DNA of 64,000 nt, from contig CANLUY010000001.1 in NCBI GenBank assembly GCA_947494435.1, forward strand, positions 1,602,001 through 1,666,000. Direction: 5' to 3'. Below are positions 1 through 8,190 of this stretch, piece after piece. The notes beneath the pieces are model-generated. The model searched no databases. It was not told the origin of the DNA and saw only the letters and a program-made list of their open reading frames with translations. A program made the translations under genes and the position numbers. Position 1 is the stretch's first letter. Each line of letters starts with the position of its first letter. The stretch comes from an uncultured Litoreibacter sp. (GTDB lineage Bacteria; Pseudomonadota; Alphaproteobacteria; Rhodobacterales; Rhodobacteraceae).

Positions 1-132
1 TTGGGCTTTCGCCAACGCGCCTTCGACCAACATCATCGCGCGCACTTCGGCGCTGTCGGAAAAGAGCGATCCGATCTCTGCGTCGTGAAAGAGCTCGCGG
101 TAAAGCTGGCTGTCGAACGGCGTCGTGGCCAT
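1..132 (-). CDS. pcaB: 3-carboxy-cis,cis-muconate cycloisomerase, N-terminal fragment (runs off window)
   Basis: Only the first 44 codons lie in the window, starting at the ATG complementary to 130-132. The N-terminus begins MATTPFDSQLYRELF and continues into SDSAEVRAMMLVEGALAKAQ, which resembles the start of PcaB, a fumarase/aspartase-superfamily enzyme of the protocatechuate branch of the beta-ketoadipate pathway. The start codon directly abuts the pcaD stop codon, so the two genes are cotranscribed and probably translationally coupled. The active-site loops lie outside the window, so activity cannot be judged. Confidence 0.8.
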   Translation of the reverse strand, partial: MATTPFDSQLYRELFHDAEIGSLFSDSAEVRAMMLVEGALAKAQ

Positions 133-921
133 TTAGAGGTGTCCGGTATCGTTTAGAAAGCGGGTCAGAACCTGTGCATATTCTTCTGGCAGCTCCACGC
201 AAGGCAAATGGCCTGCGCGGCGGATCAGATGAAACTGGCTTCCTGCGATCAGTTCTTGGGTTTCGCGCAGCAGGTCAGGCGGGGTTGCTCCGTCTTCTGA
301 ACCCGCGATCGCCAGTGTTGGTAGCTTTAGCGCCGCTGTTGTCGTGTAGAAATCAGTGCCTGCAATGGCATGCCCGCAGCCGATATAGCCGTCGGGTTTG
401 GTATCGGTCAGCATCTTGCGCCATGGGGCAATCTGCGGCGCATCATGCCACGCTTTTGAAAACCACCGTTCCATCGTGGCGTCTGCCACGGCTTCCATCC
501 CACCTTCGCGGATCAGATCAAACCTGCTGTTCCAAATCTCATGCGTGCCGATCTTTGCAGCTGTGTTGGACAGGACCATTGCACGGACCAGATCGAGCCG
601 CTTGGTTGCCAAGCCTTGCGCCACCAAGCCGCCAACGGATAGGCCTACAAACATCGCGTTCTTCACGTCGAGTGCGTCCATCAACTGCTCAATGTCGCGG
701 ACCATCGCGCCCATCGTATAGGGCGGCTCGGGCACGTCTGTCTGCCCATGGCCCCGCATGTCATACCGCAGAATGCGCAGCCCTTTGGGAAGAAGCGGAA
801 AGATCGGATCCCAAAGCCCCATCGTTGTCCCGAGCGAATTGGCGAACACAATCGGTGCGCCGTTCGGATCGCCATCCTCTTGGTAATGAAGTTTGATATC
901 GTCGAGCTGATGAAATGGCAT
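133..921 (-). CDS. pcaD: 3-oxoadipate enol-lactonase
   Basis: A 262-residue alpha/beta hydrolase of normal PcaD length. It would hydrolyse 3-oxoadipate enol-lactone to 3-oxoadipate in the cytoplasm, the last step before CoA activation in protocatechuate degradation. The nucleophile elbow FVGLSVGG places Ser95; Asp210 in AGSEDGATPP and His238 in RAGHLP complete a plausible triad. PcaB follows without a gap. In other roseobacters pcaC, pcaH and pcaG often lie between pcaD and pcaB; here they do not, so they must be downstream or elsewhere. The start ATG gives the standard N-terminus; the 144 bases up to the divergent dehydrogenase gene presumably hold the promoter. Confidence 0.9.
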   Translation of the reverse strand: MPFHQLDDIKLHYQEDGDPNGAPIVFANSLGTTMGLWDPIFPLLPKGLRILRYDMRGHGQTDVPEPPYTMGAMVRDIEQLMDALDVKNAMFVGLSVGGLVAQGLATKRLDLVRAMVLSNTAAKIGTHEIWNSRFDLIREGGMEAVADATMERWFSKAWHDAPQIAPWRKMLTDTKPDGYIGCGHAIAGTDFYTTTAALKLPTLAIAGSEDGATPPDLLRETQELIAGSQFHLIRRAGHLPCVELPEEYAQVLTRFLNDTGHL

Positions 922-1065
922 GGCGTGTCCTACGGGTTATGTCTCGAAAAAACCTAGCCCCAGTGGCGGCAAGGCGCAATCCGACGTGGTCGAGGTCGCA
1001 AAATCGCTTGCACCTCAGATGGCTGCGGTCAAAGCTGGCCTGACCTACAGAATAAAGGAGGGGCC

Positions 1066-2154
1066 ATGCCTCTGATCAAAGCCGCAGTCTGCCACGAATT
1101 TGGTGCGCCCCTCGTTGTCGAAGATGTGGAGCTGAAAGCCCCGATAGCGGGTGAGGTGGAAGTGGCGTTGGAGGCCTGCGCGATCTGCCACTCTGACTTG
1201 TCTTTTATAGATGGCGGTTGGGGCGGCAGCTTGCCCGCGGTCTACGGCCATGAGGCTGCAGGGCGGATAACCGCATTGGGCGATGGTGTGTCGGGCTATG
1301 CGGTTGGCGATGCGGTCTTGGTGACGCTGATCCGGTCGTGCGGTTGTTGTGTGCCCTGTGCCTCCGGCCAGCCGGTGCAGTGCGCAACGCCCTATGATCG
1401 GGATGCGGGACCTTTGGCCGCGGCCGATGGCGGGGTGATGCAGCACGGGCTAGCCTGCGGTGCTTTTGCTGAGAAGGCCGTGGTTGATCAATCGCAAATT
1501 GCGAAGATTCCGGATGATATGCCAATGGATGCGGCTTGCTTGCTGTCTTGCGGCGTGGTGACTGGCATGGGGGCTGTTGTGAATACGGCTCAGGTACGAC
1601 CCGGGCAAAATGTCGTTGTCATCGGCGCGGGTGGAGTCGGGCTAAATGCAATTCAGGGCGCAGCCATTGCCGGGGCGGCTCGAGTCATCGCGATGGACGT
1701 ACTGCCAGAGAAGCTGGAAGTCGCGCGCGAGTTCGGGGCGACAGATGGCGTTTTGGCGACCGACGAAAAACCGTGGAAACAGATCGCCAAGATTACTGGT
1801 GGGCGCATGGCCGATGCTGTCTTCGTCACTGTCGGCGCGGTTCCCGCCTTTGAGCAGGCACCTCGCTATTTGGCTGTCGGTGGCAACGCCTACATTGTCG
1901 GGATGCCGCATTCAGGCGCGATGGCTGAATATGAGCCCGTGATCCTCGGCGCGTTGGGACAGGGCATGAAGGGCACGAAAATGGGCGACACCGTGTTGCG
2001 CCGCGATATCCCGTGGATGGTGGACATGTATCAACAAGGGCGCCTGAAACTCGATGAGCTGATTTCAGGACGTTGGTCGCTGGATCAGATCAACGAGGCC
2101 ATTGCGGACACACGCTCAGGGGCCGCACGGCGCAATGTGATCGTGTTCAAATGA
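1066..2154 (+). CDS. Zinc-dependent alcohol dehydrogenase (MDR family)
   Basis: A 362-residue medium-chain dehydrogenase. Catalytic zinc ligands are visible as Cys41 (CHSD), His62-Glu63 (GHE) and Cys152 (SCGVVTG). The structural zinc lobe Cys92, Cys95, Cys98 and Cys106 has the classic C-x2-C-x2-C-x7-C spacing, and the Rossmann motif GAGGVG begins near residue 177. It resembles class III/glutathione-dependent dehydrogenases in outline, but the substrate cannot be read from sequence. A strong Shine-Dalgarno sequence (AAAGGAGG) precedes the ATG. Its stop overlaps the start of the enolase-superfamily gene, which suggests that both act in one pathway, for example oxidation and dehydration of a sugar acid or polyol. 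Confidence 0.85.
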   Translation: MPLIKAAVCHEFGAPLVVEDVELKAPIAGEVEVALEACAICHSDLSFIDGGWGGSLPAVYGHEAAGRITALGDGVSGYAVGDAVLVTLIRSCGCCVPCASGQPVQCATPYDRDAGPLAAADGGVMQHGLACGAFAEKAVVDQSQIAKIPDDMPMDAACLLSCGVVTGMGAVVNTAQVRPGQNVVVIGAGGVGLNAIQGAAIAGAARVIAMDVLPEKLEVAREFGATDGVLATDEKPWKQIAKITGGRMADAVFVTVGAVPAFEQAPRYLAVGGNAYIVGMPHSGAMAEYEPVILGALGQGMKGTKMGDTVLRRDIPWMVDMYQQGRLKLDELISGRWSLDQINEAIADTRSGAARRNVIVFK

Positions 2155-3386
2155 TGCGTCTGGCGGAGCTCGAAACCTTCGTCGTGGCCCCGCCCGCGCC
2201 CGGTTGGGGAGGGCGCTACTGGATCTTCACCAAACTGACGACGGATGATGGGATTGTCGGCTATGGGGAGGTTTATGCCTCTGCAGTTGCACCTGAGGTG
2301 CAGGTCGCTGTGGTTGAGGATGTGTTTGCGCGCCACATGAAGGGCGAAAGCGCTGAAAACATCGAATTGATGTTCAGGCGGGCCTATTCGTCTGGGTTCA
2401 CGCAACGACCTGATCCGACCGTGATGGGGGCTTTCTCAGGGCTCGAGATTGCATGTTGGGACATCTTGGGCAAAGCGCGCAACCGGCCTGTTTGGGCTTT
2501 GTTGGGCGGCAAAATGAACGAGCGGGTGCGAGCTTATACGTATCTTTATCCGCTGCCGCACCATGATTTGACAGAATTCTGGTTCTCGCCCGAGCAAGCG
2601 GCAGAAGCGGCCGTCGCGCGGGTTGAGGAGGGCTATACCGCCGTGAAATTCGATCCGGCCGGGCCGTATACACTACGCGGTGGGCACCAGCCCGCGATGA
2701 GCGATATTTCCCAGTCGGTGGCGTTTTGCAAGGCCATTCGAGAGGCTGTGGGGGATCGTGCGGACCTGCTATTCGGCACCCATGGGCAGTTCAACACCCA
2801 TGGCGCGATCCGATTGGGTCAGGCGCTGGAGCCCTACAATCCACTTTGGTACGAAGAGCCGATCCCGCCGGACAACCTGTTGGAATTCGCCGAAGTGGCC
2901 CGTGCGGTTCGCATCCCGATTGCAACGGGTGAGCGAATGACAACCAAGGCGGAGTTTGCGACGGTCCTTCGTTCTGGTGGCGCAAAGATTTTGCAGCCTG
3001 CTTTAGGACGCGCAGGCGGGATTTGGGAGATGAAAAAACTCGCGGCCATTGCCGAAGTCTTCAATGCCGAAATGGCCCCGCATCTTTACGCGGGACCCGT
3101 CGAATGGGCGGCGAATATCCATCTGGGTGCGTCCATCCCGAACCTTTTGATGTGCGAAAGTATCGAAACGAAATTCCATGATGAGCTGATTGGCGGCACG
3201 ATCCGCGTTGAAAACGGCTACATTACCCCGCCAGAGGCACCGGGCTTGGGCATCGCATTCAACGAAGACCTTGCGCGCGCGCATCCCTACACCGGATCAG
3301 AATTGCATCTGCAAATGCAAGAAGAGCCGTGCAATTATCAGGGCGGTAATACATTCGCAGGCGGCGCGCCGCCGCTTGAGGATTAG
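2151..3386 (+). CDS. Enolase-superfamily (mandelate racemase/muconate lactonizing type) enzyme
   Basis: The frame is open further upstream, but the ATG at 2151 overlaps the dehydrogenase stop (ATGA) and gives a 411-residue protein with a normal MR/MLE N-terminal capping domain. The barrel shows Lys166 (AVKFDP), the second ligand at Glu235-Glu236 (WYEEPIPP), Glu261 (ATGERM) and His311 (APHLYAGP). These would allow proton abstraction alpha to a carboxylate, as in sugar-acid dehydratases or cycloisomerases. The position that normally supplies the first metal-binding Asp appears to be Gly209 in LLFGTHGQF, followed by His211. The reaction is therefore uncertain. It ends tail to tail, overlapping by three bases, with a FadR-type regulator. 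Confidence 0.85.
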   Translation: MMRLAELETFVVAPPAPGWGGRYWIFTKLTTDDGIVGYGEVYASAVAPEVQVAVVEDVFARHMKGESAENIELMFRRAYSSGFTQRPDPTVMGAFSGLEIACWDILGKARNRPVWALLGGKMNERVRAYTYLYPLPHHDLTEFWFSPEQAAEAAVARVEEGYTAVKFDPAGPYTLRGGHQPAMSDISQSVAFCKAIREAVGDRADLLFGTHGQFNTHGAIRLGQALEPYNPLWYEEPIPPDNLLEFAEVARAVRIPIATGERMTTKAEFATVLRSGGAKILQPALGRAGGIWEMKKLAAIAEVFNAEMAPHLYAGPVEWAANIHLGASIPNLLMCESIETKFHDELIGGTIRVENGYITPPEAPGLGIAFNEDLARAHPYTGSELHLQMQEEPCNYQGGNTFAGGAPPLED

Positions 3387-4150
3387 CGGGACGCTTCTTG
3401 TTCCAGACGCTGTTTGGCAATCGCCTCGTTGCGGTCGCTACGGCGTTGGTCCGACAGGCTGTTTTCCACATAGGTGAGATGCGTGTGCACGGCATCGCGC
3501 GCGCCAGCGGGATCGCGGGCTTGTAGCGCGTCGTTGATCGCGCGGTGCTGATCCAGCAGCGTGTCGCGGGTGATGCGTTGCTTGAACATGATTTGACGGT
3601 TGTAGAACACGCCTTCGCGCAGCAACTCAAACATCGCGCGCATCATATGTAACATCACGACGTTATGGCTGGCCTCGATTATGGCGAGGTGAAATTCGGC
3701 ATCAAGCTGACTTTCCTCGGTCGGATTGCGCTTGGAATGCGCCGCCTCCATCTTGCGAAAGATCGTGTCGACAACCTCAAGATCAGTGTCAGATCCCAGC
3801 CGCGCGGCGCGCTCGGCGGCCATACCCTCCAGATCGCGCCGGAAGGAGATATAGTCAAACATCGCCTCTTCATGGTCCGAGAACAGTTTTACCAGCGCCT
3901 CGGAAAAGGCGGACCCCATGACATCGCCGACGAAAATGCCGGACCCCGCACGTGTTTCAAGCAAGCCTTGCTCTTGCAACGCCGCAACGGCATCGCGCAG
4001 CGAAGGACGGGACACGCCAAGTTTCTCGGCCAATTCGCGCTCCGATGGCAGGCGATCACCGGGGCGTAATATGCCGCGCAGGATCAGCAACTCGATCTGT
4101 TTGATCACGGAGCCGGACAGTTTCTCGGCCTGAATCTTCTGAAATGGCAT
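3383..4150 (-). CDS. GntR-family (FadR subfamily) transcriptional regulator
   Basis: A 255-residue protein with an N-terminal winged helix-turn-helix (about residues 8-75, including RPGDRLPSERELAEKLGVSR and a GSGIFV wing) and an all-helical FCD ligand-binding domain (about 90-225). Such regulators usually repress genes for organic-acid use and are released by the acid. The start is supported by GAGG seven bases upstream. A perfect inverted repeat lies 14 bases before the start, suggesting autoregulation. A site of the same geometry precedes glcD at 26886, so glycolate oxidase genes are candidate targets as well as the adjacent dehydrogenase/enolase pair. The C-terminus is rich in Arg and Gln and not diagnostic. 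Confidence 0.88.
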   Translation of the reverse strand: MPFQKIQAEKLSGSVIKQIELLILRGILRPGDRLPSERELAEKLGVSRPSLRDAVAALQEQGLLETRAGSGIFVGDVMGSAFSEALVKLFSDHEEAMFDYISFRRDLEGMAAERAARLGSDTDLEVVDTIFRKMEAAHSKRNPTEESQLDAEFHLAIIEASHNVVMLHMMRAMFELLREGVFYNRQIMFKQRITRDTLLDQHRAINDALQARDPAGARDAVHTHLTYVENSLSDQRRSDRNEAIAKQRLEQEASR

Positions 4151-4163
4151 TGGACCTCACTAG

Positions 4164-4188
4164 AATTGGTCAAATCATATGACCAATT
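4164..4188. promoter_or_regulatory. Probable FadR-type operator
   Basis: Inverted repeat AATTGGTC, nine bases, GACCAATT, with perfect 8-base arms, 14 bases upstream of the regulator start. The TGGT/ACCA core is what FadR-subfamily GntR proteins recognise in general. It probably overlaps the regulator's own promoter. Binding by this protein is inferred. Confidence 0.75.
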
Positions 4189-4207
4189 AAGCAAGCTCGC
4201 AAATGAA

Positions 4208-4234
4208 AAAGCGGCCCAGCTGAGGGGCCGCTTT
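4208..4234 (-). terminator. Rho-independent terminator of the OmpA-family lipoprotein gene
   Basis: Ten-base perfect stem AAAGCGGCCC / GGGCCGCTTT with a seven-base loop. Read on the minus strand it is followed by a T run and sits 16 bases after the stop at 4251. Confidence 0.85.
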
Positions 4235-4250
4235 CATCACATGTGTGGAC

Positions 4251-4901
4251 TTAGACCGCGTTGGGTCGGATCACGATTTCCACGCGCCGGTTTTGCGCTT
4301 TGCCTTCCTCGGTAAGGTTGGCAGCAACGGGTTGCGTCTCTCCCATGCCGACGGCTTGCAAGCGGCTTGAGGTGACGCCCGCGCCTTCCAGAACCCAAGA
4401 GACGGCGTATGCGCGGCGCTCTGACAGGTCATAGTTATGCGCGTCGGAACCGGTATCATCTGTGTGACCGACAATACGCACGGTGCTGTCAGGGTAGCTG
4501 TTCAAGTTGCCCGCCAAGGCGCGTAAATCATTCTCTAAGGCCGGGCTCAACGTTGCGCTGTCGGACGCAAAAAGAAGCGCTTGCGGCAGCGTGACTTTCA
4601 ACTCTGAGCCGGTGTTCTCGATGGCGATGTCTTCATTTGGGATATCGCGGCGCAGGTCTTGCGCTTGTTTGTCGAGCTGGTGACCAATCACGCCACCCGC
4701 AGCAGCCCCGATCCCGGCGCCGACGACGCCTTTCAAGATTTTGTTATCATCGCTGGATGCGCCGATCAGACCGCCAATCGCCCCGCCGATGAGCGCACCG
4801 GTTTGGGATTTATTGACGTTCGCTGTGTCGAAATTTGAGTTGCTGCATGCGCCAAGCGCCAGCATAGCCGCACTGAATGCGCTAAGTGTTTTAAGGGTCA
4901 T
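4251..4901 (-). CDS. OmpA-family lipoprotein with glycine zipper (YiaD-like), copy 1
   Basis: A 216-residue outer-membrane lipoprotein. A signal peptide ends in the lipobox LGAC (Cys19). A glycine-zipper segment follows (about 36-75, with GALIGGAIGGLIGA and GAGIGAAAGGVIG). The C-terminal OmpA/MotB-like peptidoglycan-binding domain (about 100-213) has the typical IVGHTDDTGS and NRRVEIVIRP blocks. The protein is likely anchored by its lipid and binds peptidoglycan. The neighbouring gene at 5030 has the same architecture, so the two are tandem paralogues transcribed in the same direction; the terminator in between argues for separate units. Confidence 0.9.
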   Translation of the reverse strand: MTLKTLSAFSAAMLALGACSNSNFDTANVNKSQTGALIGGAIGGLIGASSDDNKILKGVVGAGIGAAAGGVIGHQLDKQAQDLRRDIPNEDIAIENTGSELKVTLPQALLFASDSATLSPALENDLRALAGNLNSYPDSTVRIVGHTDDTGSDAHNYDLSERRAYAVSWVLEGAGVTSSRLQAVGMGETQPVAANLTEEGKAQNRRVEIVIRPNAV

Positions 4902-4995
4902 TGTTACCTGCCTCGGTTATGTTTCCCGCCATTTTTGGCGTGGTTATGCGGGGATAATAGGCAGGCTTGGCAGACTTGTTAAGAGGGTTGAGAGG

Positions 4996-5018
4996 ACCGG
5001 CAGCAAAATGCTGCCGGT
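4996..5018 (-). terminator. Stem-loop downstream of the second OmpA lipoprotein gene
   Basis: ACCGGCAGCA, three bases, TGCTGCCGGT: a perfect 10-base stem 11 bases after the stop at 5030. There is no clear T run, so it may act as an mRNA 3' stabiliser or a weak terminator. Confidence 0.55.
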
Positions 5019-5029
5019 GTTTGTGATCA

Positions 5030-5665
5030 TTAAGCCGCATTCGGGCGGATGATAATCTCCACCCTGCGGTTCTGCGCGCGCCCTGAGGCGGTTGCATTTG
5101 AGGCCACGGGTTGCGCCTCGCCCTGTCCGATTGTGCGCAGCCGTGCGCTGGAAACGCCTTCGCCCCGCAAGACAGCCGCGACAGAGGCCGCACGCCGCTC
5201 AGATAGGTTCTGGTTATAGGCCGCGGCACCGGTGCTATCGGTGTGGCCGATGACAACAACGGTCGAGTTTGGATAATCGTTCAGACTGTTCGAGACGACA
5301 CGCAGGTCTGCGATCAAATCACCGCGCAACCGATCGCTGTCCGTCGCGAAGAGCAGGTCTTGTGGCATCGTCACGCGCAATTCGGAGCCTGTGTTTACAA
5401 CGCCGATATCGCTGTCGAGGTCACGACGCAATTCGCCCGCTTGTTTGTCGAGCTCGTTGCCGATGGCACCGCCCACAGCACCACCGATCGCCGCACCGAT
5501 CAGGCCGCGCTCTAGTTTGTTGTCGCTGGTTGAGTTCGCGCCAAGCACACCGCCAACAGCAGCACCAATAAGCGCGCCATTTTTGGTGCGCTGGGCCTCA
5601 GTTCCGGGGGCGCAAGCCGCCAAAGCAAGTGCGGTAACAGGCAGCGTAAGCAATAGGGTTCTCAT
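5030..5665 (-). CDS. OmpA-family lipoprotein with glycine zipper (YiaD-like), copy 2
   Basis: The ATG complementary to 5663-5665 is chosen because GAGGA lies eight bases upstream and the protein then begins directly with a lipoprotein signal (MRTLLLTLPVTALALAAC). The longer frame adds eight residues without a good ribosome site. The 211-residue product repeats the layout of its neighbour: lipobox LAAC, glycine zipper (GALIGAAVGGVLGA, GLIGAAIGGAVGGAIG) and OmpA domain (VVIGHTDSTGA, NRRVEIIIRP). Shared blocks such as ELDKQAGELRRD versus QLDKQAQDLRRD show recent common origin by tandem duplication. A role in envelope integrity is inferred from the family. Confidence 0.9.
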   Translation of the reverse strand: MRTLLLTLPVTALALAACAPGTEAQRTKNGALIGAAVGGVLGANSTSDNKLERGLIGAAIGGAVGGAIGNELDKQAGELRRDLDSDIGVVNTGSELRVTMPQDLLFATDSDRLRGDLIADLRVVSNSLNDYPNSTVVVIGHTDSTGAAAYNQNLSERRAASVAAVLRGEGVSSARLRTIGQGEAQPVASNATASGRAQNRRVEIIIRPNAA

Positions 5666-5814
5666 AACAGTATCCTCAGTTGGCCGCATGGCAGCGGCGG
5701 ATGAGGTTTCATGTTGGTCTTGAATGTGGGACCTTCAACTCACGAGATCGTGCATCCCTGCGGGTTCCCGCCGAACGCATCACAAGTTTGAAATGATTGG
5801 AAAATCGGCGAATT

Positions 5815-6699
5815 TTAGCTTGCCTGTGCGCGAGCCTCTGCGCGCGCGGACTCGTAGGCCAACAACGCGCGCTTCACCGGCAGGCCCCAATGATATCCGC
5901 CCAGTCCACCTGATTTTCGCAAAGCCCGATGGCAAGGCACAAGCCAGCTGATCGGATTGCGCCCCACGGCGGTTCCGACGGCGCGCACGGCTTTGGGCGC
6001 TCCGATATGGCCGGCAATTTCGGAATAGGTTGTGATGTTACCGGATGGGATGGTCAGCAAAGCCTCCCACACTTTGATCTGAAACGGTGCTCCGATCAGA
6101 TAAAGCGGTGTTGGATCGGCTGCGTTCTGGCCTGCGCCGAAGGCCTGCAACACCCATGGGCGCAGCATCATCGGGTCTTCGATAAAGGTGGCTTTCGGCC
6201 AGCGCGATGTCAGGTCTCGCATTGCCTCCTCTTCGCCGGTCTCAGCGGCAAACCCTATGCCGCAAATTCCTTTGTCGGTGCCCATCACCAGTGACGGCCC
6301 GAAGGGGCTTTCAAACCATCCCCAGTAGATCGCAAGCCCGTCCCCTTTCAGGGCAAAATCGCCCGGTGACATAGCTTCCCATCGGATAAACAAATCATGC
6401 AGACGCCCGCTGCCGGACAGCCCGACGGCATCTGCTGTTCCAAGGGTCGTGAAGTTGGCCTCCAAAAGGGATTTGGCGTGACCCAACGTCAGATATTGTT
6501 GATACCGTTTCGGCGAAACACCCGCCCATTTGCTGAAGATGCGTTGAAAATGGGCCGGGCTCATGCGCATTTTGGCGGAGAGGTCTTCCAAAGAAAGCTC
6601 GGTTCCGCCGTCGTCATCAATCAGTTCAATTGCACGTTTGATGACGTCATAATGGTAGGAAGATGTTTCCGTTTCTTCGATATGCTTAGGGGTCGGCAT
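5815..6699 (-). CDS. AraC-type regulator fused to methylated-DNA--protein-cysteine methyltransferase (Ada-like)
   Basis: A 294-residue fusion. An AraC helix-turn-helix pair occupies about residues 18-118. An O6-alkylguanine methyltransferase domain follows (about 125-285), with acceptor Cys256 in the PCHR motif and the GGYHWG block behind it. It would remove alkyl groups from guanine O6 by suicidal transfer. The N-terminal zinc/phosphotriester domain of E. coli Ada, whose methylation switches Ada into an activator, is absent. How this protein senses damage is therefore unclear. It stands alone, with about 100 bases to its Hint-domain neighbour. Confidence 0.9.
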   Translation of the reverse strand: MPTPKHIEETETSSYHYDVIKRAIELIDDDGGTELSLEDLSAKMRMSPAHFQRIFSKWAGVSPKRYQQYLTLGHAKSLLEANFTTLGTADAVGLSGSGRLHDLFIRWEAMSPGDFALKGDGLAIYWGWFESPFGPSLVMGTDKGICGIGFAAETGEEEAMRDLTSRWPKATFIEDPMMLRPWVLQAFGAGQNAADPTPLYLIGAPFQIKVWEALLTIPSGNITTYSEIAGHIGAPKAVRAVGTAVGRNPISWLVPCHRALRKSGGLGGYHWGLPVKRALLAYESARAEARAQAS

Positions 6700-6799
6700 C
6701 GCGTTAAACCTTTGGGTTGTCTTTCCCAGAGGCTAGGGGATTGGAATTGCGTTATCGACCCGAAACATGATGAAATTCATGTTCCGCAGGTTTGATATG

Positions 6800-7474
6800 T
6801 CAGGCCGCGGCGACTGCGGGCCAGGCTGCGGCGTTGAAGTTTCCACGCGCAATTAGGCGGCCTTCCCATTCGATCAGGCATGGATAGTCTGACAGGTGAT
6901 GCTTATCAGCGGCTGTCAGATTGTCATCAAAAACTGGTGCTTTCGTTTCCGTCCAAATACCATTTGTGCGAATGATCTCAGGTCTGGATGTCAGGATCGT
7001 ATGAAGGGCGACGGGTGTACCTGAATTGAAAGGCCTGATCCCCATGCCGCCCACCAAAAAACCGGTTTCACACAGGCATTGGTCAAACCCGAAATGCAGT
7101 GAAATTTCCGGCCCCTGCAAAAAGATCTGATGCTGTGGGGGCAGGATCAGCGGATGATCCGGCATAGTCTGGCCCATGCCGTCCTGTTCGATCACGACCA
7201 GCGGAACATAGGCGCCGTCCATCGGGCTCAAGATATGCTTTTCAATGGCTCTGATGGGCTGCGCACCGTTATCGCGGGTCACAAGGTGATGGGTGCGCGA
7301 CAACCATTCCATCGGCACCGGCCCTTCTGTTGTCTCGATCAGTGTTTCGGGCCCGAAACCGGTCGTCGTCATGTCCCAAAGCTGTTCTGCCATAGTGCCT
7401 CCCGCCATCAGATGTGGCGCTCTTTGTGCGGGCAAAACTTTAAACGCTGGTGTGGCATGGATGAAAAGTTGCAC
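6800..7474 (-). CDS. Hint-domain protein (hedgehog/intein-like fold)
   Basis: A 224-residue protein with a Hint domain at about residues 38-185. It carries GPETLIETTEGPVPMEWL followed by VTRDNGAQPIRAIE, which match the A and B blocks of the Hint proteins common in Rhodobacteraceae. Those usually begin the domain with Cys (CFTPGT-like). Here the equivalent position seems to be Gly39 (TTGFGPET), so autocatalytic splicing or cleavage would not work by the standard route. No signal peptide is obvious. Such proteins often accompany calcium-binding secreted proteins, but none is nearby. The function is unknown. Confidence 0.7.
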   Translation of the reverse strand: MQLFIHATPAFKVLPAQRAPHLMAGGTMAEQLWDMTTTGFGPETLIETTEGPVPMEWLSRTHHLVTRDNGAQPIRAIEKHILSPMDGAYVPLVVIEQDGMGQTMPDHPLILPPQHQIFLQGPEISLHFGFDQCLCETGFLVGGMGIRPFNSGTPVALHTILTSRPEIIRTNGIWTETKAPVFDDNLTAADKHHLSDYPCLIEWEGRLIARGNFNAAAWPAVAAA

Positions 7475-7545
7475 AGGTTTTTAGCTAATATGCTTTGATC
7501 TTTTGGCGCTTGCTGGCTGCCACCGCGTTTGGCATACCGCCCTGC

Positions 7546-8190
7546 ATGGCTAAGCAGTTGGATTACACGTCGATCAACGAGATTTTTGCACGGTTTCAGG
7601 CGCATGAGCCTGAGCCCAAGGGTGAGCTGAACCATACGAATGCCTATACTCTCGTTGTCGCTGTCGCGCTATCGGCGCAATCGACCGATGTGGGTGTGAA
7701 CAAAGCCACCGAAGAGTTGTTCAAAATTGCTGATACGCCGGAAAAGATGCTGGCGCTTGGTGAAGCAGGTCTGATTGAGCACATCAAAACCATCGGCCTT
7801 TATCGCAACAAAGCCAAGAACGTCATCAAGCTGAGCCAAATTCTGGTTGATGAGTATAATTCCGAAGTGCCGTCGTCGCGCGCAGCGCTGATTTCTTTGC
7901 CGGGTGTGGGACGCAAGACCGCGAATGTCGTACTGAACATGTGGTGGGGTCACCCGAGCCAAGCGGTGGACACCCATATCTTCCGGATCGGTAACCGCAC
8001 CGGGATTTGCCCCGGCAAGGACGTCGATGCGGTTGAGCGTGCCATCGAAGATCACATCCCCGTCGCCTACCAACACCACGCCCATCACTGGCTGATCTTG
8101 CATGGTCGCTATGTGTGCAAGGCCCGTAAACCCATGTGCGGAAACTGTTTGATCCGCGATCTCTGCCCTTTTGAGGATAAAAATCTATGA
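7546..8190 (+). CDS. nth: Endonuclease III (DNA glycosylase/AP lyase)
   Basis: A 214-residue base-excision-repair enzyme removing oxidised pyrimidines. The helix-hairpin-helix LPGVGRKTANVV contains catalytic Lys124, and Asp142 lies in VDTHIFR. A [4Fe-4S] loop is formed by Cys191, Cys198, Cys201 and Cys207 (C-x6-C-x2-C-x5-C). The frame opens at 7495, but the ATG at 7546 (MAKQLDY) matches the usual Rhodobacterales start; the 17 upstream codons look non-coding. It is translationally coupled to the following sugar/nucleoside kinase gene through an ATGA overlap. Confidence 0.95.
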   Translation: MAKQLDYTSINEIFARFQAHEPEPKGELNHTNAYTLVVAVALSAQSTDVGVNKATEELFKIADTPEKMLALGEAGLIEHIKTIGLYRNKAKNVIKLSQILVDEYNSEVPSSRAALISLPGVGRKTANVVLNMWWGHPSQAVDTHIFRIGNRTGICPGKDVDAVERAIEDHIPVAYQHHAHHWLILHGRYVCKARKPMCGNCLIRDLCPFEDKNL

